The position numbers and the translations under genes are program-made. Below are positions 1 to 8,717 of a DNA stretch of 37,695 bases, one piece after another. Below the pieces are notes generated by a model that searched no databases, was not told the DNA's origin, and saw only the letters and a list, made by a program, of their open reading frames with translations. The stretch comes from a virus, in the IMG/VR virus record IMGVR_UViG_3300035224_000252, positions 1 to 37,695 of that record. One strand, 5' to 3'. The stretch's first letter is position 1. Every line of letters starts with the position of its first letter.

Positions 1-1
1 T

Positions 2-1486
2 GTTTATTCAGTAGGTGATGGTGGTCTTACACAAAATAACTTTACCAATGATGACCATACAAAGTTAAATGCTATAGAACCCCTTGCAGATGTTACCGAC
101 ACTGTTAATGTTGTAGCGGCACTTAAAGGCGCGGGACTTGACTCTGTAAGACTCGGCACTGACGCTGGGTCGGCAAGTCAGGAGCAGAATGCAGTAGCAG
201 TTGGAAAAGACGCTGGAAAAACTAGCCAAGGCGCCTCATCAGTAGCAGTGGGAGTACAGGCTGGAAAAACTAACCAAGACGAAAAAGCAGTAGCAGTAGG
301 AGTACAGGCTGGAAAAGCGAACCAAGGTGAGCACTCGGTTGCTGTAGGAAACAGCGCTGGAAAATCAAACCAAGGCGATAATGGAATTATAATATCTACG
401 ACAGGGGCTGAGTTAAATGACACTACAGAAGGTCACATCCATGTTAGTAGTAATAAAGCCTCTTTAGATTATACGCAAGCAGCAGGCTGGTCTATGAGTA
501 CTGCCATAGGTGGAGCGGTAATCAGTACTACGGAGGATACTGCAGGAGTTTCTGTAAAACTAGGAGGTTATGATACTCTTAATAATGCAGTGAGATATCC
601 TATACGTGTTGTATCAGGAGGCCACGCAACCTCTAACGACCAAAATACAGGAGCTGTTGCTCAGTTATGGGCAGGGCAAGGGAATACAGAAATTAAAAGA
701 CTAGAAACCAGTTATTATGGTATTAATCTTTTAGGAAAAATAGCAATCTCACCTTCCACTGGAAACAGCGGCGCATTTCCTGCGTTTGGCGCCACCACCT
801 CCCTTAATCAACAAATAGACGCACAAGCTTTACAATTTTCAGCTACCGCACTTACAATTGGAGCCACTGCTAGTGGCGTTGTACAGGCCGAAGAAGGTTC
901 TCTTTATAAAATCTCTGTAGTTGGTGATACTAACTGGACAGATATTGGAGCATCTGCCGGGACTGTAGGTGTTACATTTACTGCAAATAGTACCACTGCT
1001 ACGGGTACAACTGGTAAAGCTTTTAAAGAAGCCTCAATGCTAAAAATCCAATCATATACAGATAGCGGGGGCGCAGATTGTGGAAGTATTACAATAAGAC
1101 AAGCCACAATGCCCGCGTTTGCTATCCCTTCTGATGCACGCCTAAAAGAAAATGTAGTAACTGTAGACCCTGCGGCTTCTATGGCACTAATAGAAGCTGT
1201 ACGAGTTGTTGATTTTGATAAATATCCCCATATTTGGAATCGTGAATCTACTAATCCTGTTGCTATAGGAGTTCGAGGAGTTATAGCCCAAGAGCTAAAG
1301 GTGCCTTTTCCTACTTCTGTAGTAGAAATGGCTCCTGAAGAACCTAATGGTTTGTTATCTGTGACAGAAAGTGGACATCAATGGGACTTATTAAACGCTG
1401 TAAAATTTTTAAAAACGGAAGTAGATGCACTAAAAGCAGAAACAGCTTTATTAAGGGCCGAAATACTGGCCTTATCTGGTGATTAA
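2..1486 (+). CDS. Tail fibre / tailspike protein with C-terminal S74 chaperone (5' partial)
   Basis: The reading frame is open from base 2, so the N-terminus lies outside the window; 494 residues are visible. Near the start is a phage-fibre motif (NNFTNDDHTKLNAIEPLADV), then four 16-residue repeats of type AVAVGxxAGKxNQGxx resembling the SVAIG beta-roll units of YadA-type trimeric heads. A later segment (NWTDIGASAGTVGVTFTA) is common in phage fibres. From about residue 377 comes SDARLKENV, the start of a peptidase S74 intramolecular chaperone. In that family it trimerises the fibre and is then cleaved off at this serine. The last 40 residues are a predicted coiled coil (VKFLKTEVDALKAETALL). 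The protein probably binds the host surface at the tail tip. The stop overlaps the next gene by 8 nt. Confidence 0.85.
   Translation, partial: VYSVGDGGLTQNNFTNDDHTKLNAIEPLADVTDTVNVVAALKGAGLDSVRLGTDAGSASQEQNAVAVGKDAGKTSQGASSVAVGVQAGKTNQDEKAVAVGVQAGKANQGEHSVAVGNSAGKSNQGDNGIIISTTGAELNDTTEGHIHVSSNKASLDYTQAAGWSMSTAIGGAVISTTEDTAGVSVKLGGYDTLNNAVRYPIRVVSGGHATSNDQNTGAVAQLWAGQGNTEIKRLETSYYGINLLGKIAISPSTGNSGAFPAFGATTSLNQQIDAQALQFSATALTIGATASGVVQAEEGSLYKISVVGDTNWTDIGASAGTVGVTFTANSTTATGTTGKAFKEASMLKIQSYTDSGGADCGSITIRQATMPAFAIPSDARLKENVVTVDPAASMALIEAVRVVDFDKYPHIWNRESTNPVAIGVRGVIAQELKVPFPTSVVEMAPEEPNGLLSVTESGHQWDLLNAVKFLKTEVDALKAETALLRAEILALSGD
191..382 (+). repeat. Four tandem 48-nt coding repeats (YadA-like head units)
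   Basis: Four in-frame units start at 191, 239, 287 and 335. Each encodes a 16-residue motif with the core VAVGxxAGK. Units 2 and 3 are the most alike, which points to recent duplication. Changes in copy number would lengthen or shorten the fibre in steps. Confidence 0.8.
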
Positions 1487-1871
1487 AAAATCAACTCAAG
1501 ATCTTCTGCAAAAGCATGGAGCTAAAGTTAAAACATGGATTGAAGATATTGTATCTAGAGACTCCACTGCGACTTTAAACCAATTAATTACATCCATAGA
1601 TAAGGGGCAGCACGAACTCTATTTTTGCTATACAGAGCAAGAACGCCTGATAGGAGTAGTTACTATAGTTCAAATTGGTGACGTAATGCACTTAGATGGT
1701 GCGGCTGGAGATGTTCTAGGAGAGTGGGATATACTAGATAAATCTTTTGTAGAGTTGTGTAAGCAAAAAAATTGTACCAGTTATGAGTTTCGAGGTAGAA
1801 AAGGTTTTTTAAAAACTTTTAAAAAGTTTGGTATGAAAGAAAAATACACTGTTATGTCCAGAGCCGTATAA
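1479..1871 (+). CDS. Small GNAT-like protein downstream of the tail fibre
   Basis: 130 residues, starting with GTG at 1479 inside the end of the fibre gene (8-nt overlap, translational coupling likely). The middle reads like a degenerate N-acetyltransferase fold: beta strands ELYFCYTEQERLIGVVTIV, then the C-terminal SYEFRGRKGFLKTFKKFGM. Similar short proteins follow fibre genes in other tailed phages. They are usually annotated as hypothetical or GNAT-like, and the acetyl-CoA loop is not clearly visible here. It could be a fibre assembly factor or a modifying enzyme. Transcription ends at the hairpin immediately downstream. Confidence 0.6.
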   Translation: MIKKSTQDLLQKHGAKVKTWIEDIVSRDSTATLNQLITSIDKGQHELYFCYTEQERLIGVVTIVQIGDVMHLDGAAGDVLGEWDILDKSFVELCKQKNCTSYEFRGRKGFLKTFKKFGMKEKYTVMSRAV

Positions 1872-1872
1872 A

Positions 1873-1896
1873 AAAAGAGCCCGCAAAGGCTCTTTT
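1873..1896. terminator. Bidirectional intrinsic terminator
   Basis: AAAAGAGCC, loop CGCAAA, GGCTCTTTT: a 9-bp stem with an A-run on one side and a T-run on the other. It sits between convergent genes (stops at 1871 and 1914), so it can end both the rightward tail operon and the leftward replication operon. Confidence 0.9.
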
Positions 1897-1913
1897 AACA
1901 CTTCAAAATACTA

Positions 1914-2132
1914 CTATTCACTAGTATCTGTAACTTTCTCCATTTCGTCAGCAAGAGTAGAAGTATACCCTCTACCCATCATTGTGTACCTTTGGGTTTC
2001 TAAAGCCGATTTGTCTGTTAAAACTCTAATTTCCTCAATTTGCCTTATACAATGCTGTGCAATTTCAGATAGCTCATCAAAAACGTACTCTTTGTCGTCA
2101 ATAGTTACTGTATTTTTTTCTTTTTGTTCCAT
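1914..2132 (-). CDS. Small conserved phage protein (DUF6447-like)
   Basis: 72 residues, starting MEQKEKNTVTIDDKEYVFDELSE. This 'xIxIDDKEYxFDDLSExA' opening followed by a helical region is a pattern shared by small proteins of marine phages (DUF6447-like, by memory). The function is unknown. It is the last gene of the leftward operon, 9 nt after the ribonucleotide reductase stop. It is acidic and helical, with no membrane segment or metal-binding cysteines. Confidence 0.65.
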   Translation of the reverse strand: MEQKEKNTVTIDDKEYVFDELSEIAQHCIRQIEEIRVLTDKSALETQRYTMMGRGYTSTLADEMEKVTDTSE

Positions 2133-2141
2133 TATCTTTCC

Positions 2142-4019
2142 TTATAGTATCTCGCAAGCGCCACCCGTACAGGCAAGCTCTTGTGAGCCAGTTGTATTAT
2201 CCTCTTTCTCAAATTGAGCGAGGTCTTCCCAATTAACGTTAGAAGGCATAGCAGCTTTTAGTTCTTCATACTTTTCTTCGGAAATATCTTCATAAGGGGC
2301 TTGCTGATATACATGGTCGCTCCTAGGCAATAGGCTGATGCCACTACATATATCAAAATTGTCCCAAATCCACTGACATACTTGTAAATACTCACTATCT
2401 GTATAGTATACAGTTATACTAGGCTTATGCTCGCACCAGTTATTTTGATATGTCTTCCACAATGCCAGTTGCTCCATAGCTCCCACTTCGCTTACCGTTA
2501 TACTATCTTCAGGAGCTTTTACAGGAAAACTAAATACTACAGTACTATCGTTCATTACGTCTTTTTCTACAGGGAATCCTGCTTGTTCCATATAGATTGC
2601 CAGCGGGTCTTTTCTATCCGAGCGCACTCTTCTAACATAATGCTTAGAAAAACGAGGATGGATACCGGAAGCACTATCAACAAGCTGACTAACAGTACCG
2701 CTTGGCTTAACGCATGTAATAGCCACAGACTGATGAACCCCAAGTTTCTCAGCCCACTCTTTATTTGTTGCAATTGAAACATCTCTCATCTCCTGTAACC
2801 ATGAGGGTAACTCAGCAGAGTCTGTTCCTAACACAGCGTGGTCCATTATACCTGTTAAACTTACACCTAGCAAAGCCTCTTCTTCCGTATTACGTTTCCA
2901 ACGTACTCGTAAATATCTAAAATCAGTAAGACTAGACTGAAGTGTTCCAATAATTGTTGCAAGTCTCACTTTACGCTTTAGCGTGTCTAGTGTATCACCT
3001 GCTCGTACTACTACTTCTGATAGGTTACAAAACTCATTACTTCTAAGAATAATCTCTGAACATGGGTTTGTACCGAAGTCTTGTACTGGGTCTCTACGAC
3101 CATTTCTAGCTGCAATTTTCTGTGCTGCTACTCGACTAAAGACACCACGTTCACCTGCTTTGGACTCATAAAGGTTTTTCATTTCAGTTAAAAACGCTTC
3201 AAAATCGGGTTTCTCAGTATAAGCTACTGAGTTATTAGCTAAACGACGTTGTCCTTCATTTCTCCACCAGTCTCCAGACTTAGCTTTTGACATACGTTGA
3301 TCTGATAAGTTGGATAGACTAATAAGAGCAGAACGGCGTACACCGCCTACTACTACAATATCTGCAATCTTGCAACATACATCATGACACTCAATACTGG
3401 TCAGCTTTCGGCCTCCTGCTTTAGTAAAAATTCCTACACAGAAGTTAAACAAGTCTATCAAAGGCTCTGGTCCGCTTGCTCGACCACCGAATGTTTTAAG
3501 TCTAGCACCTGCAGGACGTACTCTGCCCATATCCCATTCAGGTATTTTTCCTGCATAAAGCATAGCAATCAGCTCACGAAAGGCACTAGCCCATCCTAGC
3601 TTACTATCACTTACTACAATAGTAGAGCTTGTTTTATGAAAAGTCTCTGCTACTTCAGGTAGTTTAGCAATAAAATTACGTTCAACACTAAACCCTACGC
3701 CTGTACCACACATAAGAACATACATTAGCTCATCAAAAGCTCTAGGATGGTCAATGTGCAGATAGCTGCAGTTAAAGCCTGCTACGTTATCTCTTTTGAG
3801 TGCTTCGCCCGCTGTCATCATACAACGCATAGAAGGCATTACATCCATACTATGAATAGCTTCGTATAGCTCTGAGGCTTCTTCCTCGTTTAATTGTTCT
3901 CTGTCTTTCCAAAAATCTATATATCTTTGAATAGTCTCTTCCCATGTTTCTCTTCGATTTTCTGCCTCGAGCCAGCGCGCGTAGCGACTTTTATGAATAA
4001 AACCTTGGTACTGATCCAT
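2142..4019 (-). CDS. nrdJ: Adenosylcobalamin-dependent (class II) ribonucleotide reductase
   Basis: 625 residues. Reduces ribonucleotides to deoxyribonucleotides for phage DNA synthesis, using a B12-generated thiyl radical, so it is oxygen-independent. The layout matches the monomeric RTPR type of Lactobacillus leichmannii: first redox cysteine C84 (GFNCSY), catalytic NPCSEI at 318-323 with radical cysteine C320 and E322, second redox cysteine C331 (EFCNLSE, the same 11-residue spacing as RTPR C408/C419), and a C-terminal CX4C pair (C617, C622) for re-reduction by thioredoxin or glutaredoxin. It is shorter than RTPR, as in other phage versions. There is no NrdB-type subunit nearby, as expected for class II. 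Its ATG overlaps the stop of the flap-nuclease gene (TAATG). It works with ThyX at 22766-23413. Confidence 0.95.
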   Translation of the reverse strand: MDQYQGFIHKSRYARWLEAENRRETWEETIQRYIDFWKDREQLNEEEASELYEAIHSMDVMPSMRCMMTAGEALKRDNVAGFNCSYLHIDHPRAFDELMYVLMCGTGVGFSVERNFIAKLPEVAETFHKTSSTIVVSDSKLGWASAFRELIAMLYAGKIPEWDMGRVRPAGARLKTFGGRASGPEPLIDLFNFCVGIFTKAGGRKLTSIECHDVCCKIADIVVVGGVRRSALISLSNLSDQRMSKAKSGDWWRNEGQRRLANNSVAYTEKPDFEAFLTEMKNLYESKAGERGVFSRVAAQKIAARNGRRDPVQDFGTNPCSEIILRSNEFCNLSEVVVRAGDTLDTLKRKVRLATIIGTLQSSLTDFRYLRVRWKRNTEEEALLGVSLTGIMDHAVLGTDSAELPSWLQEMRDVSIATNKEWAEKLGVHQSVAITCVKPSGTVSQLVDSASGIHPRFSKHYVRRVRSDRKDPLAIYMEQAGFPVEKDVMNDSTVVFSFPVKAPEDSITVSEVGAMEQLALWKTYQNNWCEHKPSITVYYTDSEYLQVCQWIWDNFDICSGISLLPRSDHVYQQAPYEDISEEKYEELKAAMPSNVNWEDLAQFEKEDNTTGSQELACTGGACEIL

Positions 4020-4843
4020 TATATCATTCTCCTTTTTATTTCGGATATATTGTCCTTTCCTATTGCATCATCGCAATATGTTACTAAATCCATCAACTCG
4101 TAATTTTTTAATAATACTTCTGCATTTAGATTCAACTCTTGTATATACTTATAATGTCCGTCAATAGGAATATTATCATATATATTCATAGCATTCCCAT
4201 ACTGACCGATAAGCTGCTCGGCTCGTTTTGGGCCTATACCTGCTATCCCTGGGACGTTATCCCCTTTATCACCAGTTAAGCACTTAAAAGAGATATACTC
4301 TTCTGGAGTTACATTGTAATGTTCATTCCAATTATCTATTGTTACTTCTTTACGAGTAACGTATGAGAAACGGCTTACGCCTTCTTGTATTAGCAAGTCC
4401 CAGTCTCTATCACTAGAAACTAGCCAAATCTCATCTAATCCATACTTGTCTTTTTCTTTAACAAGGTGGGCAGCAAGATCATCCGCCTCTACACCTTCAT
4501 ATCTTAGCAGCAGCCACGGTAGTGCTTTGATCGTTTCCTCGTACTCGTAGAAGAATTCTGCAAAGGCTTTCTTTTCTTCCTCTGTTTGAGTAGCATACTT
4601 ATCTTTTCGGTTCTGTTTGTACTCTGGTAATATCTCTTTCCTGTAGGAAGAGGAGCCCCAATCTGCTGTAATAATAATATTACCGCAGTTATAAGACTGT
4701 GCTAGAGACTTTACTGTTTGTATATACTCGTCTGTAAAATCTGTTCTGTTTTGGTGTTTCCACCGAAAGGCTAAGTTCAAAGCATCAACTACTAGTGTTT
4801 TATCCTTGGAACCTTCTGTTTTTTCTTTAAAATTAAAAGCCAC
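4019..4843 (-). CDS. 5'-3' exonuclease / flap endonuclease (T5 D15-like)
   Basis: 274 residues. Removes RNA primers and 5' flaps from lagging-strand intermediates. Visible landmarks: N-terminal metal-binding aspartate in VVDALN (D20), the arch-region tyrosine/lysine stretch SSYRKEILPEYKQNRK (66-80), acidic cluster GVEADD (117-122), second cluster SSDRDWD (143-149), and the helix-3-turn-helix DNA-binding segment GDKGDNVPGIAGIGPKRA (191-208). All carboxylates expected for the FEN family are present. Length and position next to the SbcCD-type genes match T5 D15. It overlaps the upstream nuclease gene by 11 nt. Confidence 0.95.
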   Translation of the reverse strand: MAFNFKEKTEGSKDKTLVVDALNLAFRWKHQNRTDFTDEYIQTVKSLAQSYNCGNIIITADWGSSSYRKEILPEYKQNRKDKYATQTEEEKKAFAEFFYEYEETIKALPWLLLRYEGVEADDLAAHLVKEKDKYGLDEIWLVSSDRDWDLLIQEGVSRFSYVTRKEVTIDNWNEHYNVTPEEYISFKCLTGDKGDNVPGIAGIGPKRAEQLIGQYGNAMNIYDNIPIDGHYKYIQELNLNAEVLLKNYELMDLVTYCDDAIGKDNISEIKRRMI

Positions 4844-5279
4844 TTATAAACTCCACTTCTTCTAGTTCCAACCAAACCTCGGCTAGTAATATATAACAAT
4901 TTAAAAATGCTATCTGTAAGTACTGAGTGGTATTAATAGGTTTAATTTCTGTCACTACAAATACCTTTGATCGGTCATATTTAAAAAATAATAAAGGTTT
5001 TTGATCACCTCCTGCTGCTTGAATTACTACTTTTCGCCACCACCTTATTAAATTATTTGTTTTTTGAGCTGTAAATACTTTATCTGTTAGTGGTGAATCT
5101 TTATAGTTTTTTACTTCTATACAATAAAAGTTTTTATTGTTGGGAACATATAAGTCCCCTTTTAAATATTCAAGAGCGCCAGACGCGGGAACTCTTTCAA
5201 ACTTCAATCCCGTCGCTTCTCTTAGCATATCCCTCACTAAGTATTCGCCCCTCGCTCCCTTCGCTCTCGAGTCTACCAT
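4833..5279 (-). CDS. PD-(D/E)XK nuclease, Holliday-junction-resolvase-like
   Basis: 148 residues. The N-terminal part SRAKGARGEYLVRDMLREATG with a conserved glutamate, followed by GDLYVPNNKNFYCIEVKNYK, is the E...GD...ExK pattern of PD-(D/E)XK nucleases (archaeal Hjc or VRR-type resolvases). Expected role: cleaving branched recombination or replication intermediates alongside the SbcC/SbcD and flap nucleases that flank it. The start at 5279 follows a good ribosome site (GAGGAAG). The preceding in-frame stretch is open but has no start codon and encodes only Lys/Arg-rich sequence. A second small ORF overlaps this start in another frame. Confidence 0.8.
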   Translation of the reverse strand: MVDSRAKGARGEYLVRDMLREATGLKFERVPASGALEYLKGDLYVPNNKNFYCIEVKNYKDSPLTDKVFTAQKTNNLIRWWRKVVIQAAGGDQKPLLFFKYDRSKVFVVTEIKPINTTQYLQIAFLNCYILLAEVWLELEEVEFISGF

Positions 5280-5370
5280 CTTCTTCCTCTTCTTCCCTTT
5301 TCTTGGCCTCCGCTTCCGCTTCCGCTTCTTGTACTTGACTCCACCATATTCTTCGTCTACTTGCTAACAT
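5197..5370 (-). CDS. Small charged ORF overlapping the nuclease start (57 aa, tentative)
   Basis: The ATG at 5370 lies 2 nt after the SbcC-like stop and has GGAG at a normal distance. It encodes 57 residues: MLASRRRIWWSQV, then alternating Glu-Ala, then a Glu run, ending inside the nuclease gene in another frame. The alternating tract comes from repeated GCGGAA hexamers. Tight spacing and a good ribosome site argue for translation. Low complexity and the 83-nt overlap with the nuclease argue for caution. It may only couple translation of the nuclease. Confidence 0.4.
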   Translation of the reverse strand: MLASRRRIWWSQVQEAEAEAEAKKREEEEEDGRLESEGSEGRILSEGYAKRSDGIEV

Positions 5371-5372
5371 TT

Positions 5373-7166
5373 TTACTCCAGTATGCTAATGTTTCCATTC
5401 TTAACGACCTCTATTTTCTCAAGAAGCGGATGAGACCAGCCATGTGATACTATATAAGTATTCAAATCTTCCTTCAATAGAACCTCTACTAGTTTCTCTC
5501 TTCCTTGATCGTCGAGGACGTTGGTTACTTCATCTAAAAATAATATATTGATTTTGGACTTTGAAATACTACTCATTAGCTTGCGAATAGCTATAAGAGT
5601 AGCTGTGTTAACACGGGCTAATTCACCCGACGATAAAGCTAAAATGTCTACAATATTACCATTATCAGTAATTTCGACATTTAACTTATCATTAGATACA
5701 ACAAATTCAAGAGTAAAACGACCATCTGAAAGCTCTGCCAAATATTCATTTGCCATTTCTTCTAAATCACCTACAAGATTTTCTATCTTATAAGCCAACA
5801 ACCCGTTAGTGCTAAACGATTTTTTTAATACTTCAAGACTTGACTCTAAACATTGATTTTCTACTAGTTTAGTATTGTAGGATTTTTGTTGCTCTACAAA
5901 TTCGCCAGTTTGCTCCTGTATTACTTGTATTCGTGTATTTCTACGGGTTCTTTCTTGGTTTTCATTAGAGATTTCCGTTATTTTTTTCTTTGCTGTACTA
6001 ATATTCTTTTGAATATCTGTAATTTTATTATCAAGAGCCTCGCGATCAACTTGCTCGACTTGCAAATTATTATCTATTGACCGATATAAGCCCTCCCAGT
6101 CTTGTTTTATCTTTTCGTTTTTAGAAAATTCTGTATTATTTTCCTTAACTGCTTTTATTAAAGGTTTTAGTCTGTCGATATTTTCCAGAGCTTCGAGGTG
6201 CTCTGCGGTGGAATCTGCCACCATCTTTAACTCTGCCGAAATATCGATAGATTGCTTGCATGCAGGGCACTCGTCTTTAATTGACTCTAATTGTTTTAAG
6301 GTTCGCATTGCACCCGTAGCTACTGCTTGCCAAGAGCCTAACTCTTCTTGTATAGTATCATACGACTGAATGTTGGTAACAGAAGATCCTTGCACCTCTG
6401 CAATATCTATACCTTTTAGCATTAATTTATATTGGTTATTCGTTGAAATTTTCTTATTTATTTCCGAAATATTCTCAAGTTCTATCATTAGAGAACGCAA
6501 TGCTTTCTCATCTTCAGATGTATTAATATCCAAATCCAATAGGGGTAGTATATTGGCGTCAGTCAATATATTTGTTTCTAACCATTTTTCTACTGTTTCG
6601 AGTTTCCCTGCTACTGTGGAAGATACCAAAGCTACTTCTTTTGAAGCGTTTTTAAATACTTCAAATAGTTCAACGTACTTCTCCAAGTGCAAAAGATCTA
6701 TTAAAAACTTCTTTCTATTAGCGTCGGTGGCTGTAAGAAATTGTAGACTTGCGTTAGTATTTTGATAAACTAACTGAGAAAACGTTTTAAAGTCTACTCC
6801 AAGAACTTCTTGCAATGTTTTATATGTATTTGTAGCTGTATGGCTAGAAATATCAACATTATTTTTTTCAAGCTTAACTTTAATACTTGTTTTACGGTTT
6901 ACTGTAATCTCATACAAATCATCATCTTTTACAAACGATAAATAAATGTTATAACCTTCTTGTATGTAACGATTTGGAATATCCGATTTTTTTATTCCTT
7001 TAGAGTTTTTGTTGTACAATGCTTCTTCTATGATTAAGGGAATAGAAGACTTTCCCATACCATTGGTACCAAGTATTTGTGTGACAATATTATTATTTAA
7101 TTGTAACTCATTACCAGAACCATAGCTAAAACAATTATCCCATTTCAACGTTTGTAATGTAATCAT
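5373..7166 (-). CDS. SbcC / Rad50 / T4 gp46-like recombination ATPase
   Basis: 597 residues. ABC-type ATPase subunit of the SbcCD (Rad50-Mre11) nuclease, which processes DNA ends and makes 3' tails for recombination-dependent replication. Walker A GTNGMGKS at 33-40. Long coiled-coil arms surround a zinc hook CPAC at 300-303. ABC signature LSSGE at 511-515, Walker B with D-loop ILFLDEVTNVLDD at 541-553, and an H-loop VSHGW near 573-577. Each arm is shorter than in bacterial SbcC, as in T4 gp46 and the T5 homologue. The start overlaps the end of the SbcD-like gene by 32 nt; AGGA precedes the ATG at 7166. Confidence 0.95.
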   Translation of the reverse strand: MITLQTLKWDNCFSYGSGNELQLNNNIVTQILGTNGMGKSSIPLIIEEALYNKNSKGIKKSDIPNRYIQEGYNIYLSFVKDDDLYEITVNRKTSIKVKLEKNNVDISSHTATNTYKTLQEVLGVDFKTFSQLVYQNTNASLQFLTATDANRKKFLIDLLHLEKYVELFEVFKNASKEVALVSSTVAGKLETVEKWLETNILTDANILPLLDLDINTSEDEKALRSLMIELENISEINKKISTNNQYKLMLKGIDIAEVQGSSVTNIQSYDTIQEELGSWQAVATGAMRTLKQLESIKDECPACKQSIDISAELKMVADSTAEHLEALENIDRLKPLIKAVKENNTEFSKNEKIKQDWEGLYRSIDNNLQVEQVDREALDNKITDIQKNISTAKKKITEISNENQERTRRNTRIQVIQEQTGEFVEQQKSYNTKLVENQCLESSLEVLKKSFSTNGLLAYKIENLVGDLEEMANEYLAELSDGRFTLEFVVSNDKLNVEITDNGNIVDILALSSGELARVNTATLIAIRKLMSSISKSKINILFLDEVTNVLDDQGREKLVEVLLKEDLNTYIVSHGWSHPLLEKIEVVKNGNISILE

Positions 7167-8094
7167 TAAAAATTCCTAGTATGTCTGGTATTTTATCGGT
7201 GTCTATTTCTAAAATATAAGTTAGGTACTCTACTAACTCTTCCTGTATACTCATTTCTTTATCTATAATTAAAGATGCTTCTGATTTTCGTTTCACTACT
7301 TTTTTATCTAGTAGTTCTGAGTTTTTAACAGAGGCAAGATCTTGTATATTACCCTCTACTTCATAGATAGTATGATCAAAAGTAGTAGGTATCATACTAC
7401 TTTCGCTGTCAACAGTTCTGCGAATAAGTTGAGGCAAGTGAAATTCTTCCCACATCCAAGTCCAGTTTAACTCATTTATAAATAAATATCCTGTTTTTAC
7501 TTTGTTTCTATGAAAGGAAGTAGTCATAGGACTACCGGGGTATACAATGTTACGTTGAGTATTGCTATGTGCATGAAGGTCTCCCGCAAAGACTACAGGG
7601 AAGTCATCAAACATAGATAAATTTACTTCTGGTTTAACGTGTGGAGGAATCTCCCCTCGAACGTGAGTGAATAGGGGCATACTGCTATCAAAATGTTCTA
7701 TTGCACCTTTTTTATGTAGATCTGCATAAGGCAAAATACCAAACCCAAAGTCTTGATCTATATAAGATATATCTACTATGTGTATAAAAGGGTTTATGTC
7801 TCTAGAAACTTGTTTTAACTGAGAAAAGAATGTCTTATTCTTTTTAGTTGCTTCATGGTTGCCATCGTAAATAATAGTTGGAATCCCTACCTTCCTAATA
7901 AAGGAGAAGTAGAGTTCCAACTCTTCCATGTTAGGCAGACGATCAAATAGATCGCCTCCTATTATGTGCATATTACATTGCTTTTCTAACTCATAGATTT
8001 GATCAAAAAACATTTGATAACGGTTCATAGCCCACTTTATTGGGACATTCTTCTGCCCTAGCTTTATGTGCCAGTCTGCCGTATATAAGATCAC
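7135..8094 (-). CDS. SbcD / Mre11 / T4 gp47-like nuclease
   Basis: 319 residues. Metallophosphoesterase nuclease subunit partnering the SbcC-like ATPase encoded next. The five metal motifs are visible: ADWHIK (6-11), GGDLFD (46-51), GNHE (78-81), LFTHVRG (141-147) and GDLHAHS (171-177), with YPGSP (185-189) after them. The C-terminal 130 residues would form the capping and ATPase-binding region. It overlaps the upstream gene by 4 nt (ATGA) and the downstream one by 32 nt, so stoichiometric coupled translation is likely. Confidence 0.95.
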   Translation of the reverse strand: MILYTADWHIKLGQKNVPIKWAMNRYQMFFDQIYELEKQCNMHIIGGDLFDRLPNMEELELYFSFIRKVGIPTIIYDGNHEATKKNKTFFSQLKQVSRDINPFIHIVDISYIDQDFGFGILPYADLHKKGAIEHFDSSMPLFTHVRGEIPPHVKPEVNLSMFDDFPVVFAGDLHAHSNTQRNIVYPGSPMTTSFHRNKVKTGYLFINELNWTWMWEEFHLPQLIRRTVDSESSMIPTTFDHTIYEVEGNIQDLASVKNSELLDKKVVKRKSEASLIIDKEMSIQEELVEYLTYILEIDTDKIPDILGIFNDYITNVEMG

Positions 8095-8717
8095 CCTACT
8101 GCGAACTCGTCTTCTAGAGCTTCGTCATCTGTTTCTGCACCGTGATTACGGGTGCGATCAAGCAACTCTTTCTGTGCGTCAGGAGTTGGTCGAGTCATAA
8201 CGTCGTCCATAGACTTCAGTTCACTAATACAAGCAAGCTCATCTTCAGTCAGTGCACGAGGCTTGCACTTAAGTGCTTGTAGTTGGTATTCTACATTGTA
8301 AGGAAGTGGGCCTGTCTTTACTCGCTTGAAGCAAATGTCCCAGCCAGTTACAGTGTCCGTTGGGTCGCCTAAATCTTCGGCAGCAGTTATAATTTGCTCC
8401 CATAATTTTTTCTTTAGGTTTACTACTTTTACTTCCCCGTTATCAATACATTGTGTAGCGTAGCTCCAGCCACACTTAAGATCGGGGTAATATTCACGAA
8501 CCCAGTCTTTCTCAAGGTTATTAAAGCGTTCTGCATCTCGGTCAAAAGATAAGCACTCCATAGGAATGTTTTTGTCGTTTTCACCTTTTATCCAGTAAAC
8601 ATAGCGAGCGAGAATATCGCCTACAATACGCATTTTGTTATCTCCATCAGTGTACTGATAAGCTGATAGTGATGATTTTTGGGCAGAACCCTTTTGTTTG
8701 TTAAATGAAATAGCCAT
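8091..8717 (-). CDS. Probable single-stranded DNA-binding protein
   Basis: 208 residues. No clear enzyme motif. The features fit a gp32-like or OB-fold ssDNA-binding protein: a basic N-terminus (MAISFNKQKGSAQKSS), a central region rich in aromatic and basic residues (YVYWIKGE, WVREYYPDLKCGWSY, WDICFKRVKTG), and a strongly acidic C-terminal tail (ETDDEALEDEF) typical of SSBs that recruit replication partners. It lies between the SbcCD and helicase/polymerase genes, where an SSB is expected. The exact family is not recognised from sequence alone, so the call leans on tail and context. Confidence 0.6.
   Translation of the reverse strand: MAISFNKQKGSAQKSSLSAYQYTDGDNKMRIVGDILARYVYWIKGENDKNIPMECLSFDRDAERFNNLEKDWVREYYPDLKCGWSYATQCIDNGEVKVVNLKKKLWEQIITAAEDLGDPTDTVTGWDICFKRVKTGPLPYNVEYQLQALKCKPRALTEDELACISELKSMDDVMTRPTPDAQKELLDRTRNHGAETDDEALEDEFAVG

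Noticed and set aside
178-423. Leftward ORF opposite the fibre repeats
   Set aside because: A shadow of the repetitive coding sequence with no start signals, Pro/Thr/Ala repeats only.
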